Positions 28,007 through 38,287 are shown, counted from the first letter of the stretch. The stretch: 64,000 bases of DNA from Flavobacterium sufflavum (GCF_004016525.1 NZ_SACJ01000001.1:372001-436000); one strand, 5' to 3'. A program made the numbers and translations. Notes: generated by a model not told the origin, from the sequence alone.

Positions 28007-29154
28007 CCTAACAAAACGCTCACCGCATTTCCACCAAAACCTACAGCGTTTACCAGTACTTTTTTTATCGGTTTGCTTTGTGTTTGCTCATTCGCAAAAG
28101 GCACTCCAATAAATTGATTGTGTTGCAACATCAAAACGGCTAATTCAACGCTTAATATTCCCGAAGCACCAAACGTATGACCGATTTTCCACTTATTGGT
28201 AGTTAACAGCGGAAGGTTTTCTCCAAATATTTTCTGAATCGCTTTATACTCGGTTAAATCACCCGCTTTGGTTCCAGGCGCATGCATTACAATTACATCA
28301 ACATCTTCTAAATTGGTATTCTGCAAAGCCATTTTCATCGATTTCTGAAAACAAGTCGCTTCTGATGATATAGAAATATTGTGTTCCAAAATTTCAGTAG
28401 CATAACCAATTCCTTCAATGAAAGCTAAAGCATTATCTTTCTTCCCCATTTCGAGACAACAAACCGCTGCTCCTTCTCCCAAAATCATCGAATTTAGTTT
28501 TTTATCTAAATTCAGTGCCTGATTGGGATAGGCTTCCTCACTATGCGAATATATTTTCAATGCCCGCATTTGAGCAATGGTAAAATCGGTTAGAGGGGCC
28601 TCACTGCCACCAACAAGAAATTTATCAACCATTCCGGCACGCAACCAGGCCACACCGTTTAAAAGGGCGTGTAAGGCCGTAGAACAAGTAATAGAATGCG
28701 AAATTTCAGGTCCCGTACTTTGTAAATCGTGTCCCACCCAAGAAGAAATATTCCCTAAAGTAGTTGTTGGCGAAGCTAACGTTTGTGCCTTGCCCGTTTC
28801 CAAATATTCCTGAAAATGTTTTTCGAATAAATCTGTTGCCCCACGCGAAGAACCGATATTGATTCCAAAAACCGAATTGGTATCCCATCCTGCATCTGCA
28901 ACCGCTTGGCGCGAAGCAGCCATGGCGTACAAAACCGATGGATCTAACGATTTGTATTTAATATCCGATTGCTGCAATTCAGCCACAATTTGCCTTGAAT
29001 TTTCATCTAACGAGGCAACCCAGCTTTCCTGATTATCTAAATACTTTTTAGAGAAAAAATGTTTTTCAGAAAGATAATTTTCCCAAATAGTTTTCTGGTC
29101 ATTTCCTAAAGGAGAAATAGATGCTAGAGCGGTTATGGAGATTATTTGTGACAA
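28000..29154 (-). CDS. Beta-ketoacyl-ACP synthase in the biotin operon
   Basis: 384-residue thiolase-fold condensing enzyme of the FabF/FabB type. The catalytic triad is intact: C157 in SITCSTALHA, H291 in MHAPGTKAGD and H326 in KIGHTFGASG. It is shorter than FabF (about 410) and its Cys environment differs from housekeeping synthases. It lies 127 bp downstream of bioA on the same strand, the last gene of bioF-bioD-bioA. Neither bioC nor bioH is in the window, so it may perform chain elongation toward the pimeloyl thioester used by BioF; that role is inferred from context only. A secondary fatty-acid or aryl-polyene role is the alternative. Confidence 0.88.
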   Translation of the reverse strand: MSQIISITALASISPLGNDQKTIWENYLSEKHFFSKKYLDNQESWVASLDENSRQIVAELQQSDIKYKSLDPSVLYAMAASRQAVADAGWDTNSVFGINIGSSRGATDLFEKHFQEYLETGKAQTLASPTTTLGNISSWVGHDLQSTGPEISHSITCSTALHALLNGVAWLRAGMVDKFLVGGSEAPLTDFTIAQMRALKIYSHSEEAYPNQALNLDKKLNSMILGEGAAVCCLEMGKKDNALAFIEGIGYATEILEHNISISSEATCFQKSMKMALQNTNLEDVDVIVMHAPGTKAGDLTEYKAIQKIFGENLPLLTTNKWKIGHTFGASGILSVELAVLMLQHNQFIGVPFANEQTQSKPIKKVLVNAVGFGGNAVSVLLGI

Positions 29155-29281
29155 GATTTTTTATTTTATTACACGAAGATTCGCAAAAGAATTTTCGGAG
29201 AGATTCACAAAACTTTTATAAAATAACTTAGCGAAGCTTTGTGTTTTCTTTGTGAATCTTTGTGAAAAATTTTTAGCAAAT
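29155..29281. repeat. Word-iterated hairpin between bioA and the ketoacyl synthase gene
   Basis: On the minus strand, copies of TTCACAAAGATTCACAAAG and ACACAAAGCTTCG are followed by inverted versions (TTTTGTGAATCTCTC, TTTTGCGAATCTTCG). The array fills the whole spacer from just after the bioA stop to just before the next ATG. The same TTTGTGAATCTT word recurs before bioD (31283-31325). Confidence 0.55.
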
Positions 29282-30553
29282 TTAAACTATTTCCAATGCA
29301 TTTTCGACCACTTCATAGACTTTTTGCAATTGCTCATCCGTAATGATATAAGGCGGTAAAATGTAAACAATATTTCCTACCGGGCGCAGAATGATTCCGT
29401 TTTCGATAAAGAAATTATACAACTTCGTACGCATCGTTCCGTAATAACTTTCTTCGTTTTCTTTCTTTATTTCCAATGCAAAAATAGTCCCCAAAACCCG
29501 GGTAGTAGTCACTTTTGGATGATTCTTAATACGTTCTTGAAAAGCCAAATGGCTTGCATTTACCCGAACCAAATTAGCTTGCATTTCAGGAGTTTGCAAC
29601 AACTCAAAACTAGCTAATGCTGCAGCGCAACCTGTAGGATTAGCGGTAAAAGTATGCCCGTGAAATAAGGCTTTATTAATATCATCATCATAAAAAGCTT
29701 CAAATATTTCCTGGGTAAAAGTTGTAATCGCCATAGGAATCGTTCCACCTGTCAATGCTTTAGACAAACACATCATATCAGGCTTTTGCTCGGCATAATC
29801 TATAGCAAAGGTTTTTCCTGTTTTACCAAAACCCGTCATGACTTCATCAGCAATAGTAAGCACATTATTCTCTTTACAAATTTGGATTAACTCATCCAAA
29901 GCATTCGGCTCATACATTACCATTCCAGCTGCTCCTTGTACCAAAGGCTCAAAGATAAATCCGGCACAATTATACTCCTGAATCACTTTTCTCAAAGCAT
30001 CAAAACTTTGCTGTTCCTGTCCTTTTACCGGAACTGGAATGCGCACCACATCAATAAACATTCCTTGAAAAGCCTGGGTATAAAACGAAATTCCGCTTGC
30101 TGCCATAGCCGCAAAAGTATCGCCGTGAAAAGCATTTTCGAAAGCAATAATAGTTGTTCGTTTCTCACCTTTATTGAAAAAATACTGTAAAGCTACTTTT
30201 ATAGCCACTTCAACCGAAGTCGAACCATTATCAGAAAAGAATATTTTTTGTTGATTTTTAGGCAGAATTTCGATTAACTTTTCTGCTACTTTTACTGCTG
30301 GTTCATGCGTAAAACCTCCAAAGAGAACATGCTCTAAAGTCGTTAATTGTTTATAAATAGCATCGGCTATAAATTTGTTGCTATGCCCAAAAGGATTCAC
30401 CCACCACGAAGCAATAGCATCAATATATTCTTTATTGTTTTCGTCCCAAAGCAAAGCACCTTCACCTTTTGTAATTGCAATAGGAGTTTGAGCCGTTTTA
30501 TGTTGGGTATAAGGATGCCAAAGATATTGGCTGTCTTTTTTTGTTAAAGTCAT
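29282..30553 (-). CDS. bioA: Adenosylmethionine-8-amino-7-oxononanoate aminotransferase
   Basis: Transfers the amino group of S-adenosylmethionine to KAPA, giving DAPA; PLP enzyme of aminotransferase class III. 423 residues. Visible are LWHPYTQH near the N-terminus, the substrate-site ASWWVNPFGHS, the GSTSVEVAIK phosphate-binding loop, ADEVMTGFGKTG with the PLP-binding Asp, and the Schiff-base Lys in LSKALTGGTIPM. Second-last gene of the biotin operon, 99 bp after bioD. Confidence 0.96.
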   Translation of the reverse strand: MTLTKKDSQYLWHPYTQHKTAQTPIAITKGEGALLWDENNKEYIDAIASWWVNPFGHSNKFIADAIYKQLTTLEHVLFGGFTHEPAVKVAEKLIEILPKNQQKIFFSDNGSTSVEVAIKVALQYFFNKGEKRTTIIAFENAFHGDTFAAMAASGISFYTQAFQGMFIDVVRIPVPVKGQEQQSFDALRKVIQEYNCAGFIFEPLVQGAAGMVMYEPNALDELIQICKENNVLTIADEVMTGFGKTGKTFAIDYAEQKPDMMCLSKALTGGTIPMAITTFTQEIFEAFYDDDINKALFHGHTFTANPTGCAAALASFELLQTPEMQANLVRVNASHLAFQERIKNHPKVTTTRVLGTIFALEIKKENEESYYGTMRTKLYNFFIENGIILRPVGNIVYILPPYIITDEQLQKVYEVVENALEIV

Positions 30554-30657
30554 TTTTTTGAATATAGAAAATAGAGTATAGAATAAAGACCATACAATAT
30601 AATTTTAGACAAAGATAAGAAAGTCTATTCTCTTTGTTCTTTTTTCTATTCTCTATA
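30554..30657. repeat. Word-iterated hairpin between bioD and bioA
   Basis: Plus-strand GAATATAGAAAATAGAGTAT (30560-30579, continuing AGAATAAAG) faces the inverted array CTATTCTCTTTG...TTTCTATTCTCTATA (30625-30657). The right part includes the bioD stop codon and the left part ends seven bases before the bioA ATG. Confidence 0.6.
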
Positions 30658-31270
30658 AACTTAAAAGATTCTCTCGAAACAAATCAGCATATTCTCGAAT
30701 TACATTTTGGTCAAAATAGGGTTCTTCATTAATTCTTCCAATGCATTTTATACCGGTTTTTTTCAAAATAATAGATTCTGTAGATTGATTCTCCTTACCA
30801 TTAAATACAATCCCCGCAATGGCAATATTTCTGCTTTTCAAAGCTTCAATAGTTAATAAAGTATGATTGATACTTCCCAAATAATGACGAGAAACCACAA
30901 TTACTTTATAGTCTGGTTTTATTAAATCAATCACACAATCTTGATTATTCAGGGGAACAAAAAGTCCTCCTGCTCCTTCAACAACCAAATGATTCTCCGT
31001 AACTGGTTCTACTATTTTTTCTAAATCAATAACAACGTTATCCATTTCAGCAGCCAAATGTGGACTCGCTGGCGTATTTAAAGCATAACTATTGTGATGA
31101 AGTACCGTTTTAGCGTTCGATATATAAGATTTTATTTTATGACTGTCTGAGGTGTTTAAATCCCCCGCTTGAATAGGTTTCCAATAATCTGCCTCTAAAG
31201 CTTCGGTTATAATAGCTGAAGCAATAGTTTTGCCTACATCAGTACCAATTCCTGTTATAAATAATTTCAT
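30653..31270 (-). CDS. bioD: Dethiobiotin synthetase
   Basis: ATP-dependent carboxylation and ring closure of DAPA to dethiobiotin. 205 residues from the ATG at 31270 (MKLFITGIGTDVGKT); the frame extends six codons upstream to a TTG, which I reject because the P-loop should start a few residues from the N-terminus. P-loop GIGTDVGKT, KPIQAG substrate motif, and EGAGGLFVPL are intact. Lies between the DUF2007-like gene and bioA. Confidence 0.95.
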   Translation of the reverse strand: MKLFITGIGTDVGKTIASAIITEALEADYWKPIQAGDLNTSDSHKIKSYISNAKTVLHHNSYALNTPASPHLAAEMDNVVIDLEKIVEPVTENHLVVEGAGGLFVPLNNQDCVIDLIKPDYKVIVVSRHYLGSINHTLLTIEALKSRNIAIAGIVFNGKENQSTESIILKKTGIKCIGRINEEPYFDQNVIREYADLFRENLLSL

Positions 31271-31361
31271 AGATTTTTTGTTTCGCAAAGATTCACAAAG
31301 ATAAAGGAAGATTCACAAAGTTTCTTTTCAAAAATCCTTTTCAAAAGTTTCCAAATAAATA

Positions 31362-31398
31362 GTCCACGGATACTACTGATTTAACAGATTGTCATTGG
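31362..31398. repeat. Dispersed word (ATCTGTTAAATC / ATCCGTGGAC) upstream of bioD
   Basis: Minus strand reads GACAATCTGTTAAATCAGTA followed by GTATCCGTGGAC. It is related to the central word of the composite repeats at 27929 and 49054 (AATCTGTCAAATCTGTG, TAATCTGTGAATTTGCGG). It begins just after the stop of the DUF2007-like gene. Confidence 0.45.
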
Positions 31399-31401
31399 TT
31401 A

Positions 31402-31809
31402 CTAAAATTCAAATTTACACTTGTCACATCTATACTTATGCTTCGTACGAAATGGAATTCCTAAAAGAAGTGTTGAGAATGTGAACGTGATTAACGATTT
31501 TAAATCTTTTATCGAAGTAAACATACCTATTTGTTCTGCTCCACAATTTGGGCATTTAATAGGTTTATTATTATCATCTAATGAAACTTCGCTTATTTGT
31601 GATAAAATTTCTTGAGCACTTAACAAGTCTTCATTTTTGACATATAATTTCACTCCTCCCATAGCATTACTATACAATGGATTAGCTTCAATTGTATAAT
31701 TATCTTTCATATAAACTTCAATTCCTTCAGATTCTAATTTCCCTTTGAAAATCATTGCTTCTGATGTATATTGATATCTTCCTATTAATGTGAAAATTGA
31801 TTCTTCCAT
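31402..31809 (-). CDS. DUF2007-like protein with zinc ribbon
   Basis: 135 residues. An N-terminal alpha-beta domain (about 8-70, KLESEGIEVYMKDNYT) resembles DUF2007, described as a possible signal-transducing domain. A short acidic linker follows. The C-terminal zinc ribbon has cysteine pairs CPNC (about 88-91) and CDKC (about 129-132) flanking a hydrophobic stretch (about 103-120) that may be a membrane helix. It sits 24 bp after bioF and before bioD, so it is co-transcribed with biotin genes. No biotin role is known to me; it may just be a passenger. Confidence 0.75.
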   Translation of the reverse strand: MEESIFTLIGRYQYTSEAMIFKGKLESEGIEVYMKDNYTIEANPLYSNAMGGVKLYVKNEDLLSAQEILSQISEVSLDDNNKPIKCPNCGAEQIGMFTSIKDLKSLITFTFSTLLLGIPFRTKHKYRCDKCKFEF

Positions 31810-31833
31810 TTGTTTAGATCTATATATCTCTTC

Positions 31834-32976
31834 CTATTTAAAAACAAAAGTACTTAACAACTTTAATACTTCCGATATTTCATCCTTAGTATTAAAAGCA
31901 TGTAGACAAAATCGCAATCTTTCCTGTCCTTCGGGAACGGTTGGCGAAAGAATTGCTTTGACATCAAAACCTTTTTGCTGAAGTTGCTTAGCAATAGTTT
32001 TTACCTTTTCATTTCCCGGAATAATAACCGATTGAATAGATGATTTACTTCGAACGAAAATTGGTTTTAAACCCAATAAATTCTTTTCTTGATTGAAATG
32101 GATGATATTCTCACGCAGCAACTCAATAGCCTTATTTTCTTTTTCTAAATTCTGATAAGCAATTAAAATTGTCGCAACAGAATGTGGAGAAAGTCCCGTA
32201 GTATAGATAAAACTTCGGGCAAAATTGACTAAATATTTTTTCAATTCCTGAGAACCTAAAATAGCTGCTCCATGACAACCCAAACCTTTTCCGAAAGTCA
32301 TGATTCGGGCAAAGACTTTATCTTGAATACCAAATTCCTGAACCAGTCCTTGACCTTTATCTCCAAACACACCCAAAGCATGCGCTTCGTCAAGTACTAA
32401 ATAGCAGCGGTGCTTTTCAGATAAATGAACTAATTCTTCTAAATTTGGAGCATCACCATCCATTGAAAAAACACTTTCGGTAACAATGTAAATAGTAGTA
32501 TTTTGATTTCGAAGAATCAATTGTTCTAAATCTTCAAAATCATTGTGATTGAATTTATAAGCTTTCGCATAAGACAATTGGATTCCGTCTCTGATGGAAG
32601 CATGACACAATTCATCATACAAAATCAAATCGCCTTTTTGAGGAACGGAACTAAAGAAACCAACATTGGCATCATAACCCGAATTAAAAATCAACGCAGT
32701 TTCCGCTTGATGAAATTTGCTAATAAAATTTTCTGTTACACTATATAAATTATGATTTCCAGAAAGCAATCGGGAACCTGTTGCTCCGTTTTGGACAAAA
32801 GCATTATCTAATAAATACTGATGCGTTTGATTAAAAATTAACTCTGATTTTGAAAAGCCAAGATAATCATTGGATGCAAAATCAATAAGATTACCCTCAG
32901 AAGGCAATTGGCGCAGTGCATTATTTTGAATTCTGAATTCTAATTTTGCTTTAAGAATATTAGGTAGATTTCTCAT
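31834..32976 (-). CDS. bioF: 8-amino-7-oxononanoate synthase
   Basis: Condenses pimeloyl thioester with L-alanine to KAPA; PLP alpha-oxoamine synthase. 380 residues, normal length. Motifs are FASNDYLGFS, GSRLLSGNH, the PLP-ring His region DELCHASIRDG, DEAHALGVFG, and the Schiff-base Lys in MTFGKGLGCHGA. First gene of the biotin operon. A TACTTTTG box ends only four bases before the ATG (32981-32988), so the message may be leaderless. Confidence 0.96.
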   Translation of the reverse strand: MRNLPNILKAKLEFRIQNNALRQLPSEGNLIDFASNDYLGFSKSELIFNQTHQYLLDNAFVQNGATGSRLLSGNHNLYSVTENFISKFHQAETALIFNSGYDANVGFFSSVPQKGDLILYDELCHASIRDGIQLSYAKAYKFNHNDFEDLEQLILRNQNTTIYIVTESVFSMDGDAPNLEELVHLSEKHRCYLVLDEAHALGVFGDKGQGLVQEFGIQDKVFARIMTFGKGLGCHGAAILGSQELKKYLVNFARSFIYTTGLSPHSVATILIAYQNLEKENKAIELLRENIIHFNQEKNLLGLKPIFVRSKSSIQSVIIPGNEKVKTIAKQLQQKGFDVKAILSPTVPEGQERLRFCLHAFNTKDEISEVLKLLSTFVFK

Positions 32977-32980
32977 AAAT

Positions 32981-32988
32981 CAAAAGTA
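32981..32988 (-). promoter_or_regulatory. -7 box of bioF, four bases before the start codon
   Basis: Minus strand TACTTTTG, then ATTT, then the bioF ATG. The same octamer is used by bioB (12049), panD (43658) and pth (6394). The spacing predicts a transcript starting at or next to the ATG. The upstream side overlaps the atpC terminator. Confidence 0.5.
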
Positions 32989-32990
32989 AA

Positions 32991-33020
32991 AAAAAACGCC
33001 AAGCAAAGCTTGACGTTTTT
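32991..33020 (-). terminator. Terminator after atpC
   Basis: On the minus strand AAAAACGTCAAGC pairs with GCTTGGCGTTTTT (one G-U pair), followed by a long T-run. Confidence 0.85.
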
Positions 33021-33038
33021 ATATAAATCTAAATTGTC

Positions 33039-33320
33039 TTAGTCAGCTAAAACAATTACTTTATTGTCTTTCATTTCAATAGTCCCTGAAGAAATAGCTA
33101 AAGTATAGTTTTGATCGTTTACTTTCGAAAACAACTTTGCAGATTCTTTACTGAAGCTAAAACTTGGCGCTGTAATTTTAACAGTCCCTTTTTGAAGTAA
33201 GGAAACAATTGGAGCGTGATTATTCAAAATCTGAAAGCTTCCGTTTACACCTGGAACAGATACAGACGTTACTTCTCCTTTGAATAAAGATGCCTCTGGT
33301 GATACTATTTCTAAAATCAT
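33039..33320 (-). CDS. atpC: F-type ATP synthase epsilon subunit
   Basis: Central-stalk subunit of F1. At 93 residues it contains only the N-terminal beta-sandwich (ILEIVSPEASLFKGEV, NGSFQILNNHAPIVSLL). The C-terminal helical hairpin of about 45 residues found in E. coli epsilon, which inhibits the enzyme, is absent. The short form is usual in Bacteroidota as far as I know. It is downstream of atpD; the other ATP synthase genes are not in the window. Confidence 0.93.
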   Translation of the reverse strand: MILEIVSPEASLFKGEVTSVSVPGVNGSFQILNNHAPIVSLLQKGTVKITAPSFSFSKESAKLFSKVNDQNYTLAISSGTIEMKDNKVIVLAD

Positions 33321-33327
33321 AATTTTT

Positions 33328-33410
33328 GAGTTATGGGTTATGGGTTATGAGTTAAAAGTTTAGTGAAGTAATTGCTAACCTCACAACCTATAACTCATAA
33401 CTTATAACTT
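33328..33410. repeat. Word-iterated hairpin between atpD and atpC
   Basis: GAGTTATGGGTTATGGGTTA continuing TGAGTTAAAAGTT (33328-33360) faces ACCTATAACTCATAACTTAT continuing AACTT (33386-33410). Both halves are iterations of GTTATGAG in opposite directions and can pair. The array starts four bases after the atpD stop and ends just before the atpC start, inside the operon. Confidence 0.7.
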
Positions 33411-33414
33411 TATA

Positions 33415-34929
<1,515 letters not shown>

Positions 34930-35010
34930 TTATGTATTTATTAAACAGCTATTTAGGTTTACAAAACTTACCTCATCAAAATTCAATGATTTAGGTGTTT
35001 TTTCAGAGCG

Positions 35011-35040
35011 CAAAGATAATTTTTTAAAATAAAAAATCAA
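35011..35040 (-). promoter_or_regulatory. atpD promoter (full Bacteroidota consensus)
   Basis: On the minus strand TTG (35040-35038), a 19-base spacer and TATCTTTG (35018-35011). The leader is about 80 nt. This and the terminator at 35129 account for the 34927-35243 gap. Confidence 0.7.
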
Positions 35041-35128
35041 CAATTTTATGCAAAAAACATAAAAAAATAAAACAAGACACGAAAACACCCCTAAAACCGA
35101 CTTTAAAAACACTATTTTCCTAAAAAAC

Positions 35129-35164
35129 AAAAAATCACTTCTTTATAAAAACAAGTGATTTTTT
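35129..35164 (-). terminator. Terminator after the TonB-dependent receptor gene
   Basis: Arms AAAAAATCACTT and AAGTGATTTTTT with a 12-nt loop; T-rich on both strands, 80 bp past the receptor stop. Confidence 0.75.
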
Positions 35165-35243
35165 GTCAAAACCGATAACTTTTCCCAACGTCATCATAGA
35201 AAACCTTAATAGAGATTTTCAAAACTATTCGTCAAAGCATTTA

Positions 35244-38108
35244 TTATGGATTTATTATCCAAGAAGCAAAATATTGGTGCCCTATCAAACCTGCTCCCAA
35301 AACCTGAGCATATTCCTTACCCCCAATATTCGAAGCCCCTACTTTCAAAGTCGATTTAAGCCCCGGAATGCTGTAATTAATTTGCGCATCAAATACAGTA
35401 GCCGCATCAATCATACCATCCACCATTGTAGACTGCCACAAATATCCTGTATTCCATCGTCCACTAACATTAAATCCGAAATTTTTAAACAGCTTCTCAT
35501 TTCCGAATGATGCTTTTACTCTATGTTTTGGTGTATTAAAACCTGCTTCGAAGCTAGGATCTTTAGCCTGATCAAAACTAAATTCAGCATAATTATAATT
35601 CACTCCCACTTCAAAATCTTTATACACCTTTCTAATAAGACCTAAACCAAAACCAAATGATTTTATCTCAACATCAGTATTAGTATATAATTGATAGGCT
35701 CTAAAATTTCCATTTTGAAGAGCGTGTAATGTTTGAAATCCAGGATCAGTAGGTCCTGCTAACGGATTTGGAGAATCCTGTGCCGTTCCATAATATGGCG
35801 CAACAACATTTAAGTTCCCTATAAAATCATTATATATATTATAATAAGCACTAACATCAACAGACGTTTTATTTACATACGAACGATACCCTAATTCAAA
35901 TGCCTTAACCTTTTCCGGTTTTACATAACCCACATTTGTTTTTCTCAACAAAGCCGAAGCAGCAACCGGATTAGCAGGCGCCAAAGCAGCAAATGCCTGA
36001 ACCGTAGTTGCTGTATACGAATTACCATAAGCATTCACTCCTGTCATAACTTTTGTTGCTCCACCATTAAAAAACTGCCCAACAGTTGTGCTAACAGGCA
36101 AAGTTTCTGAATATCGCAATAAATTATCCGGAGCCGAACCTATCAATACCGCATTTCCAACATTAAATCCTATATATTGATCCTGTGTTGTAGGATTTCT
36201 AAAACCCGTTTGAAAAGAAGCTCTAAAATTATGTTTCTTATTTTCTCCTCCGGCATACACCAAAGAAACCCTTGGCGAAACGCTACCATTAAAATTTTTA
36301 GATTTATCATAACGTATGGAACCTGTAAACTTTAGCCTGTCATCCATAAACTTTTTCATCAATTGGGTATAAGCACCATACTCATTATAATGAATCGGCC
36401 CATTGCCATCGGTATAAATTCTTCCATGAGAATTCAATTGGTATTCTCTGAACGAACCTCCAATTTGGATTTCAGCAAATTTTATCAAGTCCTTAAAATT
36501 ATAATTAGCATCGGAATGATAAATTTTAGAATTATCAACTAATTTAGAGCCTGTCAAAACATTTGGTTCAGCAATAACACCATTAAATGCAGCTTTAAAA
36601 GCAGCCGTTCCCGGCATTAACCTACCAACATCCGCTTGAGACCTTGCATAAGCATGTGCAGCTACAGGATTATTATAAAAAGGACTTGCCGGATTCCCAA
36701 CCGCTCCCGCATAAGTTGCCGCATAAGTCCCAAACCAAACATCATCTGATTTCCATGCTCTATTCACATTAATCCCGGTAAAAAGCATATCATAAGACTG
36801 ACCACCATCTTCTGAAGTCGTATATCCCCTCAAATAAAAGTTTTTACCTTTGAATTCCAATTTGTGTTGCTGCATGAAGAAATTATTCAAATAATAACGA
36901 TTTGCCCCTTGGTAAACCGCATTCCCAAATCCAAATTTACTCAACCAGATAATCTCGAAATTTTCATTTCCAAAAGGTCGAAAATGAAGCGAAAGATCAA
37001 TTTTGGTATTACTCGCCTTATTATCGGTCAAATCCGTTTCATTATATCCCGTTCTCGACACGTTTTCTTTAGGCAATAATGATGCAAAACCCACCGGCAA
37101 ACCTGCTGCAGCCCATTTTCCATTGGCTATCATAGCCTGACCTACATTATAGATATTAGTAGTAACCTCATCTCCATAAACATTGATTCCGTCATAATTG
37201 GGATGACTTCTATCCCTTCCATCTATTGTTCTATCATTATAATTTGTAGCATACCAATCGGTTCCTCGCATATAGGTAAAATTTGCCTTAGCAGCAAAAT
37301 GTTTATCAAAAGCATGAGCCATTCTAATTCCATAATCAACAAAATCATTACTACCAGCGGCTTTTTGACTCGTTTGCCCATATTTTACATAAGCAGTAAT
37401 TCCCTGACTGGTAAAAGGACTTTTACTATTCATAAACATAATACCGTTAAATGCATTTGCACCATATAAGGCAGAAGAAGCACCCGGTAACAACTCCACA
37501 TTTTGAACATCAATTTCAGAAATACCAACCATATTCCCTAAAACAAAATTCAACAAAGGAGACGAATTATCCATCCCATCCACTAATTGTAAAAAACGGG
37601 AATTGGCTACAGTAGCAAAACCACGGGTATTAATAGACTTGAAAGTCAAACTACTGGTATTCATTTGAACTTCTTTCATATTCTCCAAACCATCATAAAA
37701 AGTTGGGGAGGCTGTTTTTTTCACCTCGGCAATACCCATTCTCTCAATGGTAACCGGTGATTCAAAAACCCTTTCTGGTGTCCTAGAGGCTGACACCACA
37801 ATTTCATCGAGCACGTTTTGTTTCTCTTTAAGAACAACATTAATTACTTGTTTTTTCGAAGTAATCTCTATCCTCTTTGATTCAAAACCTATGCTACTGA
37901 CTTCTATTTCATACGGAAGCGTCTTAGATGTATTTAAAATAAACTTCCCATCACTATCGGTTACTGCCGCAGATGAATCTCCTATCACCTTGACATTAGC
38001 GCCAACAACGGGTTGATTATTACTTTCGACAACTACGCCTTGAACAGCATTCTGAGCACATAGTGCATTACAGAAAAACAATGACAAAATAAATAAATAC
38101 GCTCTCAT
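35244..38108 (-). CDS. TonB-dependent outer membrane receptor
   Basis: Outer-membrane active transporter, 954 residues. Signal peptide (about 1-18, ending ALCAQ), N-terminal carboxypeptidase-like beta domain (about 20-95, GVVVESNNQPVVGANVKV), plug domain (about 115-225, including SINTRGFATVANSR and ELLPGASSALYGANAFNGI), then a 22-stranded barrel. No SusD-like partner, TonB box partner or regulator is adjacent, so the substrate is unclear. Layout with the INTRGF plug resembles flavobacterial receptors for iron chelates or small organics rather than SusC. Confidence 0.93.
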   Translation of the reverse strand: MRAYLFILSLFFCNALCAQNAVQGVVVESNNQPVVGANVKVIGDSSAAVTDSDGKFILNTSKTLPYEIEVSSIGFESKRIEITSKKQVINVVLKEKQNVLDEIVVSASRTPERVFESPVTIERMGIAEVKKTASPTFYDGLENMKEVQMNTSSLTFKSINTRGFATVANSRFLQLVDGMDNSSPLLNFVLGNMVGISEIDVQNVELLPGASSALYGANAFNGIMFMNSKSPFTSQGITAYVKYGQTSQKAAGSNDFVDYGIRMAHAFDKHFAAKANFTYMRGTDWYATNYNDRTIDGRDRSHPNYDGINVYGDEVTTNIYNVGQAMIANGKWAAAGLPVGFASLLPKENVSRTGYNETDLTDNKASNTKIDLSLHFRPFGNENFEIIWLSKFGFGNAVYQGANRYYLNNFFMQQHKLEFKGKNFYLRGYTTSEDGGQSYDMLFTGINVNRAWKSDDVWFGTYAATYAGAVGNPASPFYNNPVAAHAYARSQADVGRLMPGTAAFKAAFNGVIAEPNVLTGSKLVDNSKIYHSDANYNFKDLIKFAEIQIGGSFREYQLNSHGRIYTDGNGPIHYNEYGAYTQLMKKFMDDRLKFTGSIRYDKSKNFNGSVSPRVSLVYAGGENKKHNFRASFQTGFRNPTTQDQYIGFNVGNAVLIGSAPDNLLRYSETLPVSTTVGQFFNGGATKVMTGVNAYGNSYTATTVQAFAALAPANPVAASALLRKTNVGYVKPEKVKAFELGYRSYVNKTSVDVSAYYNIYNDFIGNLNVVAPYYGTAQDSPNPLAGPTDPGFQTLHALQNGNFRAYQLYTNTDVEIKSFGFGLGLIRKVYKDFEVGVNYNYAEFSFDQAKDPSFEAGFNTPKHRVKASFGNEKLFKNFGFNVSGRWNTGYLWQSTMVDGMIDAATVFDAQINYSIPGLKSTLKVGASNIGGKEYAQVLGAGLIGHQYFASWIINP

Positions 38109-38287
38109 ATGATTTAGTTTTTATTGATTTATACATTCAAAAGCCATCAACTTTCTCATTACCACATCACCAAAAAAACCAAGCGTTTCCGACTAATTAA
38201 ATTTAATCAAAAAAGTCATACTTAACAAAAAATATGTCAGAAAATTCAATTTCCAATAATCTGACGCTATTTTAAAAAAATTGCATA

